Shown here: positions 1-6,350 of the stretch, one piece after another
Numbering within the stretch: position 1 is the stretch's first letter
Layout: every line of letters begins with the position of its first letter
Origin: DAIDJM01 sp964250215
Lineage (GTDB): Bacteria > Pseudomonadota > Alphaproteobacteria > Acetobacterales > Acetobacteraceae
Length of the DNA stretch: 6,636 nucleotides
Direction of reading: 5' to 3'
NCBI GenBank assembly: GCA_964250215.1
Contig: CAXUEX010000149.1
Location: 1-6,636, forward strand
Made by a program: the position numbers and the translations under genes
Notes under the pieces: model-generated
Seen by the model: only the letters and a program-made list of their open reading frames with translations
What the model was told of the DNA's origin: nothing
The model's database searches: none

Positions 1-82
1 ATCTCCCCCCAACCCGGCGTCGCTGGCTCACATCCGCCACGCGCCGCCGCCGCTCGGCTTCCAGCTTGTGCCTTGCAATCAC
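1..82 (-). CDS. possible partial CDS overlapping the sel1 stop codon (start GTG, 3' end outside window)
   Basis: The stop codon of the Sel1 gene (TGA, 79-81) overlaps a GTG at 80-82 in the arrangement GTGA, typical of translationally coupled genes. From that GTG the minus-strand frame stays open for 27 codons to the window edge and would begin (M)IARHKLEAERRRR, a basic stretch rich in Arg. Third positions are mostly G or C (20 of 27), as expected for a coding frame here. Against it: no clear Shine-Dalgarno sequence precedes the GTG, a second minus-strand frame is also open to the edge, and 82 bases are too few to recognise a family. The real downstream gene could start further left. No function is proposed. 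Confidence 0.25.
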   Translation of the reverse strand, partial: MIARHKLEAERRRRVADVSQRRRVGGR

Positions 83-1827
83 CCCGCCGGAGCGGTCTCG
101 GCCAGCCGGGACAATTCCTCGATGGCCTCGGCCAGGCCCTGGGCGCGCGCGCGTTCCAGCCAGCTTCGGCCCGCCGCCAGATCGGGGTCGCCGGCCAGGC
201 CGCGTGTGAGGAAGCGGCCGAGCATGAGCTGCGCATAGGCATGGCCCGCCTCGGCGGCGCGGCGGTACCAGATCAGCGCCGCCGGCCGGTCCTCCGGCAC
301 GTCGTGGCCGCCACCCAGCATGGCCCCCACCGCGAACTGGGCGCCGATATGGCCGCGCTCGGCCGCTAGCCGGAACTGCTTCAGCGCCTCGGCATGGTTG
401 CGCTCCCCGCCGGTGCCGTTCAGGTACAGTTCGGCCAGCGCCACCTGCGCCTCGGCCAAGCCCGCCTCGGCGGCGCGCGCGATCCAGGCGCGGCCCTCCG
501 CCGGGTCGGCCGAAAGCCCGCGTCCTTCCAGCCGCATCCGGCCGAACCAGTATTGCGCGTTCACCACGCCATCGGCGGCGCGGCGCAGCCACAGCACGGC
601 GCGCCGGTCGTCCCGCGCCACGCCCAGCCCCTCAGCCAGGCAGACGCCCAGATTGTAGGCCGCCACCAGATCGCCGGCACCGGCCGATTGCTCGAACAAT
701 TCGCGCGTGCGCTGCCGGTCGGTGGCGCTGCCGGCGCCGGATAGCAGCAGATTGGCCAGATCGGCCTGCGCCGCCCGGTCGCCGCCCTCGGCCGCGCGGC
801 GGAACCACTCGCCCGCGAGTTCCGGATCCCGGTGCACACCGGCGCCGGTGAGATAGAGCAGGCCCAGCGCCCTTGCCGCGGCCATGTGCCCGCCTTCGGC
901 GGCGCGGGTGTACCAAATTGCGGATTCCGCGTAATTTGGCGGCAGATCGCCGCCACGGGCATAAAGGTCGCCGACCAGCGCCGCCGCCTCGCGGTCGCCG
1001 GCATTGGCGGCCTTCCGGAGCCAGCTTTCGCCTTCCACGAGGTTCTTCGCCGCGCCCCGGCCTTCCAGTAACGCCAGCCCCAGCCGCGCCTGCCCGGCAC
1101 GCACGCCGCGCTCGGCCGCCTGCCGATAGTAGCTCGTGGCGAGAACGAAATCCTGCTTCACGCCGGTGCCGCGCTCGTTCATCAAGCCCAGCAGGTAGAG
1201 CGCGGTAGGCAGTTGCGCGTCGGCCGCCCGCATCAGCGAGGCCGCCGCCGCCTCGTGCGACGCATAATCGTTCGCGGTGCGGAGCTGGGCCAGAGCCAGG
1301 CCGAGAAATCCCTGCGCGCAGCCGGCATCGGCCGAGCGGCGATACCACCCGTCGGCGGCTGCAAAATCGCGGATTTCCTCCGGGCCGGCGGTCAGGATGT
1401 AGCCGAGCAGCGCCTGCGCCTCGGCCGAGCCCGCTTCGGCGGCGCGCCGCGCCCAGGCCTGCGCCTGCGGGTAATCCGGCTGCTCGGTGGTCAGCGTCTG
1501 GCGGCCGAACAGCGCGCCCTGGTTGGCCGCGCCACGGCCGGTCAGGCCATACAGGAACAGCGTCGCCAGCAGGCTCTGCGATTCCACATGGCCGGCATTG
1601 GCCGCGCGCTCCAGCCACATCGTGCCGTCGCGCCGGCTCACCGGCACGCCGGCGCCGCGCATATAGGCGCGGCCCACCAGGAACTGCGCTTCCGCCAGGC
1701 CGGCGCTGGCGGCGCGGCTGAGCAGCGCGAAAGCGCGCGTGTGCTCGCCGGCGTCTTCCAGCTGCTTGCCCCGCGATAGCGCGGCGGCCGGCGAGCTGGC
1801 GGAAAGGACGCGATCGAGAAGGCTCAT
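79..1827 (-). CDS. Sel1-repeat (SLR/TPR-like) solenoid protein
   Basis: This 582-residue protein is almost entirely Sel1-like repeats, the TPR-related helix-turn-helix units that build a curved alpha-solenoid for protein-protein contacts. The 36-residue period can be read directly: units start near residues 45, 81, 135, 171, 207, 243, 279, 315, 351, 387, 423, 458, 494 and 530, with a half unit at 19-44 and a short tail after 566. Typical endings are RAAEAGH, RAANAGD and RAAERGH, and the next unit opens with AEAQ-like residues, as in AEAQALLGYI. The second unit carries an insertion of about 18 residues (around 95-120). No signal peptide, membrane segment or catalytic domain is visible, so a cytoplasmic scaffold or adaptor role is inferred. 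The gene follows the type I secretion adaptor on the same strand after 81 nt, probably in the same transcript. The ATG at 1825-1827 has only weak AGG-type ribosome-binding sequence, and an in-frame stop at 1861-1863 limits any longer start. Confidence 0.93.
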   Translation of the reverse strand: MSLLDRVLSASSPAAALSRGKQLEDAGEHTRAFALLSRAASAGLAEAQFLVGRAYMRGAGVPVSRRDGTMWLERAANAGHVESQSLLATLFLYGLTGRGAANQGALFGRQTLTTEQPDYPQAQAWARRAAEAGSAEAQALLGYILTAGPEEIRDFAAADGWYRRSADAGCAQGFLGLALAQLRTANDYASHEAAAASLMRAADAQLPTALYLLGLMNERGTGVKQDFVLATSYYRQAAERGVRAGQARLGLALLEGRGAAKNLVEGESWLRKAANAGDREAAALVGDLYARGGDLPPNYAESAIWYTRAAEGGHMAAARALGLLYLTGAGVHRDPELAGEWFRRAAEGGDRAAQADLANLLLSGAGSATDRQRTRELFEQSAGAGDLVAAYNLGVCLAEGLGVARDDRRAVLWLRRAADGVVNAQYWFGRMRLEGRGLSADPAEGRAWIARAAEAGLAEAQVALAELYLNGTGGERNHAEALKQFRLAAERGHIGAQFAVGAMLGGGHDVPEDRPAALIWYRRAAEAGHAYAQLMLGRFLTRGLAGDPDLAAGRSWLERARAQGLAEAIEELSRLAETAPAG

Positions 1828-1846
1828 CCTGGATTTGCCTGGGCCG

Positions 1847-1897
1847 TCATCCTCCGCGCGTCAAGCACCGTGCGGCGCTTGTTCCGGCGGAGGATGA
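1847..1897 (-). promoter_or_regulatory. nested inverted repeat in the hlyD-sel1 spacer
   Basis: The arms TCATCCTCCGC (1847-1857) and GCGGAGGATGA (1887-1897) are perfect 11-bp reverse complements. Inside them CAAGC (1862-1866) pairs with GCTTG (1877-1881), giving a two-tier stem-loop that fills most of the 81-nt gap between the adaptor stop and the sel1 start. No U-run follows on either strand, so it is not a classic intrinsic terminator. In the minus-strand transcript the 3' arm contains GGAGG (1851-1855), 23 nt before the sel1 ATG, so folding could hide a ribosome-binding-like sequence. A role in transcript processing, attenuation or lowering sel1 expression relative to the transporter is inference. 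Confidence 0.5.
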
Positions 1898-1908
1898 ACC
1901 TGCCGCGA

Positions 1909-3384
1909 TCAGGTAGGCTCCCGCATGCCTTCGTAGAAGATCGGCAGCATGCGCTCCATGATGTAGTCCACGATGTTGCGCGAGCCCACGGCCACGGCCA
2001 CGTTCACCGGCATGCCGGGCACGAGGTGGAAATCGTGCGGCACGTTCTTCAGCTTCAGCCGGTCGAGCGTGATGCGCACGTCGTAGAAATACGCGGACGT
2101 GGGATTCATGCCGGTGAACACGGCGTTGCTCATGGTGCCCGAAGAGCTGCCCGACGTGCCGGGTGTCGAGGAACCGGTGAGGAAACTGTCGGAACTCACC
2201 AGACGCACCGTGCCGCGGGCTTCGCCGAATTCCAGGAACGGGAAAGTGGAGAACTGCACCTGCGCCTCCTGGCCGGTCTGCAGGAAGCCGCTCTGGTCGG
2301 CGGTAACCTGCGCATCCACCTCCAGCGGCGCATTGATCGGCACCAGCGTGAAGAAGGTCTGCCCGGCCTGCAGCACCGATCCGGTGGAGACCGGCGCCAC
2401 CGAGAGCACGATGCTGTCCTGGTCCGCCCGCAAGTCGATCAGCTTATAGTTGACCGCCGCGTGCTCCAACTGATCGCGCGCCGAAGCGAGCTGCACCGAA
2501 TCGTCGGTGATGTTCTGCGAGATGTCGGCGAACCATTGCTGATTGTAGTTCTCGAGTTGGCCTTGCAGCGAAGCGATGGTCTGCTTCGCGCTGTTGCCCT
2601 GCTCGATATTGAACAGCACGTTGCGTTCGGCCTCCAGCCGGGCGCTCTGGGCTGCCAGCGTATCCAGCCGGCTGCCCACGCTGTCGCGTTCCAGTTGCTC
2701 GCGGATTTTTTCCACATCCACGGCAACGCCGGTTTCCTTGGCATATTGCCGCACCTGCGCGTCGGCCTGCGCCGCCAGCGCGCGTTCGGCGTCCACCTGC
2801 CCCTTGTAGTAGCGCAGTTCGGCTTCGCGTGCCGCGGCGCGCTGCGCATAGATGCCTTCCTGCACCAGCGCGCCGGCGGTGAGCTGGCGCGGCTTATAGG
2901 CGTATTGATGCAGCTCCGACGTGAGCCGGTCGATCTCGGTCTGGTAGCGGTCCACCGTCTCCTGCGCGGCCTTGTTGTCGGCCGCGGCGAAGGTGGGATC
3001 GAGCTGCGCCAGCAACTGGCCCTTGCGCACGATATCGCCCTCGTTCACCGCGATCGTCTTGACGATGCCGGTGTTCAGCGGCTGCACCACGGTCTCCGGA
3101 GTAAGCGAAACGATTTTGCCGCTGGCCTGCACCTGCCGATCGAGCTGAAGCACGAACGCCAGGACGACGATGCTGATCACCAGCGACGCCACCACCGAGA
3201 TGGCGTTGCGTGCCACGGTCCGCGCCGGTCGCGCGATCACCGCGGCGCTCGGCGAGAAGAACTCGAGCATCTCCAGTGGCGGCTGGTCCGAAGGGTTCCA
3301 GAAGCGCGCCATGAAATTGCTGCGGCCGGAGGGCTTGCCGGGATCGCGCACCGGCGGCGGCGGCGGCGTGGTGGTGATCGACAT
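1909..3384 (-). CDS. HlyD-family type I secretion periplasmic adaptor (membrane fusion protein)
   Basis: This 491-residue protein is the inner-membrane-anchored adaptor that links the ABC exporter to an outer-membrane TolC-like channel. Order of parts: a short Pro-rich cytoplasmic N-terminus (residues 7-11 are five Pro); one membrane segment at about 60-80; the first half of the lipoyl-like domain at about 84-130 (with the segment GIVKTIAVNEGDIVRKGQLL); a long Ala/Gln/Glu-rich coiled-coil hairpin at about 131-315; the second lipoyl half and beta-barrel at about 316-400; and the conserved C-terminal stretch with VPGMPV at 455-460. Residues 403-420 form a Gly/Ser/Thr-rich insert unusual for the family. 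Length is in the family's normal range. The ATG at 3382-3384 is preceded by AGGGAG (3393-3398) 8 nt upstream, lying inside the last codons of the exporter gene. Only 3 nt separate the two genes, so they are almost certainly cotranscribed and translationally coupled. No TolC gene is visible nearby. Confidence 0.95.
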   Translation of the reverse strand: MSITTTPPPPPVRDPGKPSGRSNFMARFWNPSDQPPLEMLEFFSPSAAVIARPARTVARNAISVVASLVISIVVLAFVLQLDRQVQASGKIVSLTPETVVQPLNTGIVKTIAVNEGDIVRKGQLLAQLDPTFAAADNKAAQETVDRYQTEIDRLTSELHQYAYKPRQLTAGALVQEGIYAQRAAAREAELRYYKGQVDAERALAAQADAQVRQYAKETGVAVDVEKIREQLERDSVGSRLDTLAAQSARLEAERNVLFNIEQGNSAKQTIASLQGQLENYNQQWFADISQNITDDSVQLASARDQLEHAAVNYKLIDLRADQDSIVLSVAPVSTGSVLQAGQTFFTLVPINAPLEVDAQVTADQSGFLQTGQEAQVQFSTFPFLEFGEARGTVRLVSSDSFLTGSSTPGTSGSSSGTMSNAVFTGMNPTSAYFYDVRITLDRLKLKNVPHDFHLVPGMPVNVAVAVGSRNIVDYIMERMLPIFYEGMREPT

Positions 3385-3387
3385 GGC

Positions 3388-5640
3388 CTATTCTCCCTGC
3401 GTCAGCGCCGGCGCCGCAACCTGTGCGCCCGCCACGTGCCGATTCTGCTGGTTCCACAGCGTGCGGTAGATCGAGCAGCGTTCCAGCAGCACGCTGTGCG
3501 GCGCCATGTCGATCATCTGGCCGCGCTCCATCACCATGATCAGGTCGCAATTCACCAGGCTGGAAAGCCGGTGCGACACGATCACCATCGTGCGCCCTTT
3601 GCCAATGCGCACCAGGTTCGCGTTCACCAGCGCCTCCGATTCCGGATCCAGCGCGCTCGTCGCTTCATCCAGGATCATGATGCGCGGATTGGTGATCAGC
3701 GCGCGGGCGATGGCGAGCCGCTGCTTCTGGCCGCCCGAAATGTTCGCCGAGCCTTCCTCGATCCAGGTATCGTAGCCCTGCGGCATGCGCTCGATGAACT
3801 CCTCGGCGCCGGCCAGCCGGGCGGCGCGAACCGCGTCCTCCAGCGTCAGGCCGGGACGGCCCGAGGTGATGTTGTCGGCCACCGTGCCGCGGAACAGGAA
3901 GTTGTCCTGCAGCACCACGCCGAGATTACGCCGCAGATGCGCCAGGTTGATTTCGCGCATTTCCACGCCGTCGATGCGCACAGCGCCGGAATATTCCCGG
4001 TTGATGCCCTGCAGCAGCCGCGTGATGGTCGATTTGCCGGAACCCGAACGGCCCACCAGCCCCACCATCGCACCCGGCGGGATCACGAAACTCACCTTGC
4101 TCAGCGCCGGGCGCTGCCCGAGCGGATAGGTGAAGGTGATGTCCTCGAACTCGATGCGGCCCTCGAATTGCGGCCGCATCCCGTCGGCCACCGAACGCAC
4201 TTCCGGCGGATTGTTCAGCACCTTGGCGATCTGGCCGATGGCCGTCCGAACCTGCTGGAAATCCTCCAGCAGTCGCGCAAAGCTCACCAAAGGCGAGGCG
4301 ACGCGGTTCGAGAAGATCATGAAGCCGATCAGCGCCCCGCGATCCACCGCGGTATCGCCGGTCAGCGCCAGGTAGGCGCCGAGCAGCACGCAACCGCGCG
4401 ACATGAAAATTTGCAACGGATCGATCAGCGTCTGCGGCCAGTTGCTCAACCGCCCGGCCGCAAGGCGCCAATTCGCCGCATCGGCCACACGCTCGTCCCA
4501 CACCTGCCGCTGCAACGGTTCCAGCGCCAGCGTCTTCACCGTCCGGATGCCGTGCAGCGTTTCGGTGATCACCGCGTTTTTCTTGTGTTCGGCGCGGACG
4601 TAAAGCGCCACGAGCCTGCCAACGGGCCTCAGGAACACCACGATGATCAGCGTGATCACGCCCGCCACCGCCACCGAAACCGCGCCCAGCGTCGGTTCCA
4701 TGAAGAACATCACCGGCAGCATCACGCAGAGCGTGATCATGTCGAGCATCGTGTCGAGCAGGCGGCCGGTGAGGAAGTCCCGAACCTTGTACACCTGGTT
4801 GATCCGGCTGATCGTCTCGCCGGCCTGGTTGCGTTCGAAGAAATCCAGCGACAGGCCCAGCAACCGCGAGAAGATGTGCAGGTTCAGCTTCGCATCGAGC
4901 CGCGCCGAAATCACCAGGATCAGCTCGCGCCGCGCCCAGCTCAGAACCGTCTCGTAGAACATCATGCAGGCGAGGATGATCAACAGCATATAGAGTGTCG
5001 GCAGGCTGTTGAATGCGAGCACGCGGTCGATCGTGCCCATCACCAGGAACACCGGGATCAACTGCAATATCGAAATAACGAACGAGGCATAGCCGACCTG
5101 CCGCAGCAGACGGCCCTCCTTCAGCACCAGCTTGACGATCCATTGCAGCGTGAACGGCGCCTCGCCCTCGCCCTGGCCCACTGCCCGGCGCAGCATCAGC
5201 ACCTCGCCCGACCACGCCTGCTCCATGCGCAGCCGGTCCACCGCCACCGGCGGTTCGGCATCGGTCGCCGTCGGGCTCTTCAGCCAGATCACGTCGCGGT
5301 TCTGGTCGGCGCCCACCACCACGCCGGCGGTGCCGTCCTTCAGCAGCGCCACCACGGGCGTCGTGTCGCGGAACCGGAACAGGCTCTTCCACGCCAGCCG
5401 CAGCGCCTTGGCCTGCAGCCCCTGGTCCCGCAGCCATGCCACCATCGCCGCCGGCGAAGGGTAGGGCTCGCCCACCGGACCGCGATACTGGCTCATGTCC
5501 AGATCCACGCCGTAGAACCGAGCCGCCATCACCACGGCGCGAAGCCGCAACTCCGCCGCGGTCAGCGCCTCGGTCTCCTGCTCGATGCGCAGCGGCTCAC
5601 GGTCGTCGCCGCCGAGCCCAGGGGGGTTCGTGTGATCCAA
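3388..5640 (-). CDS. HlyB-like type I secretion ABC exporter (permease/ATPase with degenerate C39-like domain)
   Basis: This is the inner-membrane ATPase of a type I secretion system. From the TTG start it has 750 residues. About residues 20-150 form a C39-peptidase-like domain with no Cys and no His, hence proteolytically dead. Six probable membrane segments lie near 182-203, 213-235, 294-314, 317-337, 405-426 and 434-455. The nucleotide-binding domain shows Walker A GRSGSGKST (530-538), Q-loop Gln578, signature ISGGQ (634-638, Ile in place of the usual Leu), Walker B IMILDEATS (654-662) with catalytic Glu659, and H-loop His690. The stretch around VGLVGRSGSGKST and GVVLQDN closely resembles HlyB. 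Start choice: TTG at 5638-5640 has GGAGAG 4 nt upstream. An in-frame ATG at 5770-5772 would add 44 residues but lacks a ribosome-binding site and would put a terminator-like hairpin inside the coding region. The gene is followed 3 nt later by its HlyD partner. The substrate gene is not in the window; an unprocessed C-terminal-signal substrate such as an RTX protein is inferred. Confidence 0.95.
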   Translation of the reverse strand: MDHTNPPGLGGDDREPLRIEQETEALTAAELRLRAVVMAARFYGVDLDMSQYRGPVGEPYPSPAAMVAWLRDQGLQAKALRLAWKSLFRFRDTTPVVALLKDGTAGVVVGADQNRDVIWLKSPTATDAEPPVAVDRLRMEQAWSGEVLMLRRAVGQGEGEAPFTLQWIVKLVLKEGRLLRQVGYASFVISILQLIPVFLVMGTIDRVLAFNSLPTLYMLLIILACMMFYETVLSWARRELILVISARLDAKLNLHIFSRLLGLSLDFFERNQAGETISRINQVYKVRDFLTGRLLDTMLDMITLCVMLPVMFFMEPTLGAVSVAVAGVITLIIVVFLRPVGRLVALYVRAEHKKNAVITETLHGIRTVKTLALEPLQRQVWDERVADAANWRLAAGRLSNWPQTLIDPLQIFMSRGCVLLGAYLALTGDTAVDRGALIGFMIFSNRVASPLVSFARLLEDFQQVRTAIGQIAKVLNNPPEVRSVADGMRPQFEGRIEFEDITFTYPLGQRPALSKVSFVIPPGAMVGLVGRSGSGKSTITRLLQGINREYSGAVRIDGVEMREINLAHLRRNLGVVLQDNFLFRGTVADNITSGRPGLTLEDAVRAARLAGAEEFIERMPQGYDTWIEEGSANISGGQKQRLAIARALITNPRIMILDEATSALDPESEALVNANLVRIGKGRTMVIVSHRLSSLVNCDLIMVMERGQMIDMAPHSVLLERCSIYRTLWNQQNRHVAGAQVAAPALTQGE

Positions 5641-5644
5641 CGGT

Positions 5645-5650
5645 CTCTCC
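5645..5650 (-). promoter_or_regulatory. Shine-Dalgarno site supporting a TTG start for the exporter gene
   Basis: On the minus strand GGAGAG is followed by ACCG and then TTG (5638-5640). The next residues read (M)DHTNPPGLGG and lead quickly into the C39-like domain. No comparable site precedes the upstream in-frame ATG at 5770-5772. The site therefore decides the start, though no experiment or alignment backs it here. Confidence 0.6.
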
Positions 5651-5738
5651 GCTCGGAACGCCGCCGACAGGGCCGCGTGGTTCGCGACGCCCGGGCTTCC
5701 GCTCCCGCCCTTAGCACGGTATTCCCTACGAACGGGAT

Positions 5739-5761
5739 AAAAAAATGGCGGAAATCCGCCA
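5739..5761 (-). terminator. intrinsic-terminator-like hairpin upstream of the exporter gene
   Basis: On the minus strand TGGCGGA and TCCGCCA form a 7-bp perfect inverted repeat (5755-5761 with 5746-5752, two bases between, so a four-base loop in practice). It is immediately followed by seven U residues (complement of the A-run 5739-5745). This is the standard shape of a rho-independent terminator. It points toward the exporter gene and ends 98 nt before its TTG start. No minus-strand gene is seen to its right that would need a terminator, so it may be a leader attenuator, an insulator against antisense reads from the acetyltransferase locus, or the end of a small RNA. On the plus strand no U-run follows the stem. 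Confidence 0.55.
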
Positions 5762-5788
5762 CCGTTCCGCATCCGGCGCGCGTAGGCC

Positions 5789-5817
5789 GCCGCCCGGAAC
5801 CGCGGTTCCCGGGCGGC
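5789..5817. repeat. near-perfect 29-nt inverted repeat in the divergent promoter region
   Basis: The left arm GCCGCCCGGAACC (5789-5801) is the reverse complement of the right arm GGTTCC-GGGCGGC (5804-5817), apart from one extra C at 5810. The centre is the palindrome AACCGCGGTT (5798-5807). It ends 26 nt before the acetyltransferase ATG. It could be a dimeric repressor's operator or a strong leader stem-loop in either transcript. No T-run follows on either side, so a stand-alone intrinsic terminator is unlikely. Confidence 0.5.
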
Positions 5818-5843
5818 ATCCGGCAGAGGACAGGCCCAGCATC

Positions 5844-6350
5844 ATGCGCATCACAGCCGCCGAGACGAACCATTTGCCGGAAATCCAGGCGATCTACGCG
5901 CATCACGTGCTGCACGGCACCGGCACGTTCGAGGAAGTCCCGCCCGCGCTGGAAACCGTGGAGCGCCGCCATGCCCGCGGCCAGGCGGCAGGCCACGACT
6001 GGCTCGTCGCCGAGGATGCGAGCCAGGTGCTGGGCTTTGCCTATGCCGGCCCGTTCCGCGCCCGCAGCGCCTACCGCTTCACTGAGGAGGACAGCGTGTA
6101 TGTGCGTGACGACGTGCGCGGACAGGGCGTCGGCCGGGCGCTCCTGGCCGAGCTGCTGCGCTTGGCCGAGGCGCGCGGCGTGCGCCGGATGCTGGCGCTG
6201 ATCGGCGACTCGGAAAATGCCGGCTCCATCGGCATGCACGCCAGCCTCGGCTTCGCGCAGGTCGGCGTGCTGCGCGGCTGCGGCCTGAAATTCGGCCGCT
6301 GGCTGGATGTGGTCATCATGCAGCGGTCGCTCGGCGCCGCCGGCGAGTGA
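5844..6350 (+). CDS. GNAT-family N-acetyltransferase, phosphinothricin/methionine sulfoximine acetyltransferase type
   Basis: This 168-residue cytoplasmic enzyme belongs to the GNAT fold and transfers acetyl from acetyl-CoA to an amine. The acetyl-CoA pyrophosphate-binding motif R-x-x-G-x-G is seen as RGQGVG (92-97). The segments AYAGPFRARSAY (66-77), EDSVYV (82-87), IGDSENAGS (120-128), MHASLGF (131-137) and GLKFGRWLDVV (147-157) match the pattern of the Pat/Bar/YncA subgroup, whose known substrates are phosphinothricin, methionine sulfoximine and methionine sulfone. The exact substrate cannot be fixed from sequence, and physiological roles in this group are often amino-acid-analogue detoxification. 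The ATG at 5844-5846 is chosen because the family's core begins right there (MRITAAE), with AGAGGA (5825-5830) 13 nt upstream, a rather long gap. An in-frame ATG at 5745-5747 would add 33 low-complexity residues across both hairpins and is less likely. The gene is divergent from the secretion cluster, and no functional link to it is evident. Confidence 0.92.
   Translation: MRITAAETNHLPEIQAIYAHHVLHGTGTFEEVPPALETVERRHARGQAAGHDWLVAEDASQVLGFAYAGPFRARSAYRFTEEDSVYVRDDVRGQGVGRALLAELLRLAEARGVRRMLALIGDSENAGSIGMHASLGFAQVGVLRGCGLKFGRWLDVVIMQRSLGAAGE

Larger units (their letters stand above)
5641..5843. other. divergent intergenic region between exporter and acetyltransferase
   Basis: These 203 nt separate the start codons of two divergently transcribed genes and should hold both promoters. 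The region contains an A/T-rich patch (about 5737-5746), a minus-strand terminator-like hairpin (5739-5761) and a large inverted repeat (5789-5817). I could not pick out convincing -35/-10 pairs on either strand. Open frames do run through it (in-frame extensions of both flanking genes), but their sequence is low-complexity and matches neither family. Confidence 0.6.

Noticed and set aside
632..1618. Minus-strand open frame of 328 codons inside the sel1 gene
   Set aside because: It is a frame-shifted shadow of the Sel1 repeats, rich in Arg/Gly/Ala with no domain; the Sel1 frame has clear 36-residue periodicity.
79..1827. Regular 108-bp DNA periodicity as a tandem repeat or CRISPR-like array
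   Set aside because: The periodicity comes from 36-residue Sel1 protein units that differ widely at base level; there are no identical repeats with unique spacers.
3926..5437. Minus-strand open frame of 503 codons inside the exporter gene
   Set aside because: It overlaps the exporter in another frame, is low-complexity Gly/Ala/Arg-rich, and the true frame has all ABC ATPase motifs intact.
1870..6201. Plus-strand open frame of 1443 codons as a giant protein gene
   Set aside because: It is codon-aligned antisense to two well-supported genes and ends inside the acetyltransferase gene in the wrong frame. Its openness follows from the lack of TTA, CTA and TCA codons in those genes. No recognisable domain, and composition is skewed to His, Arg and Gln.
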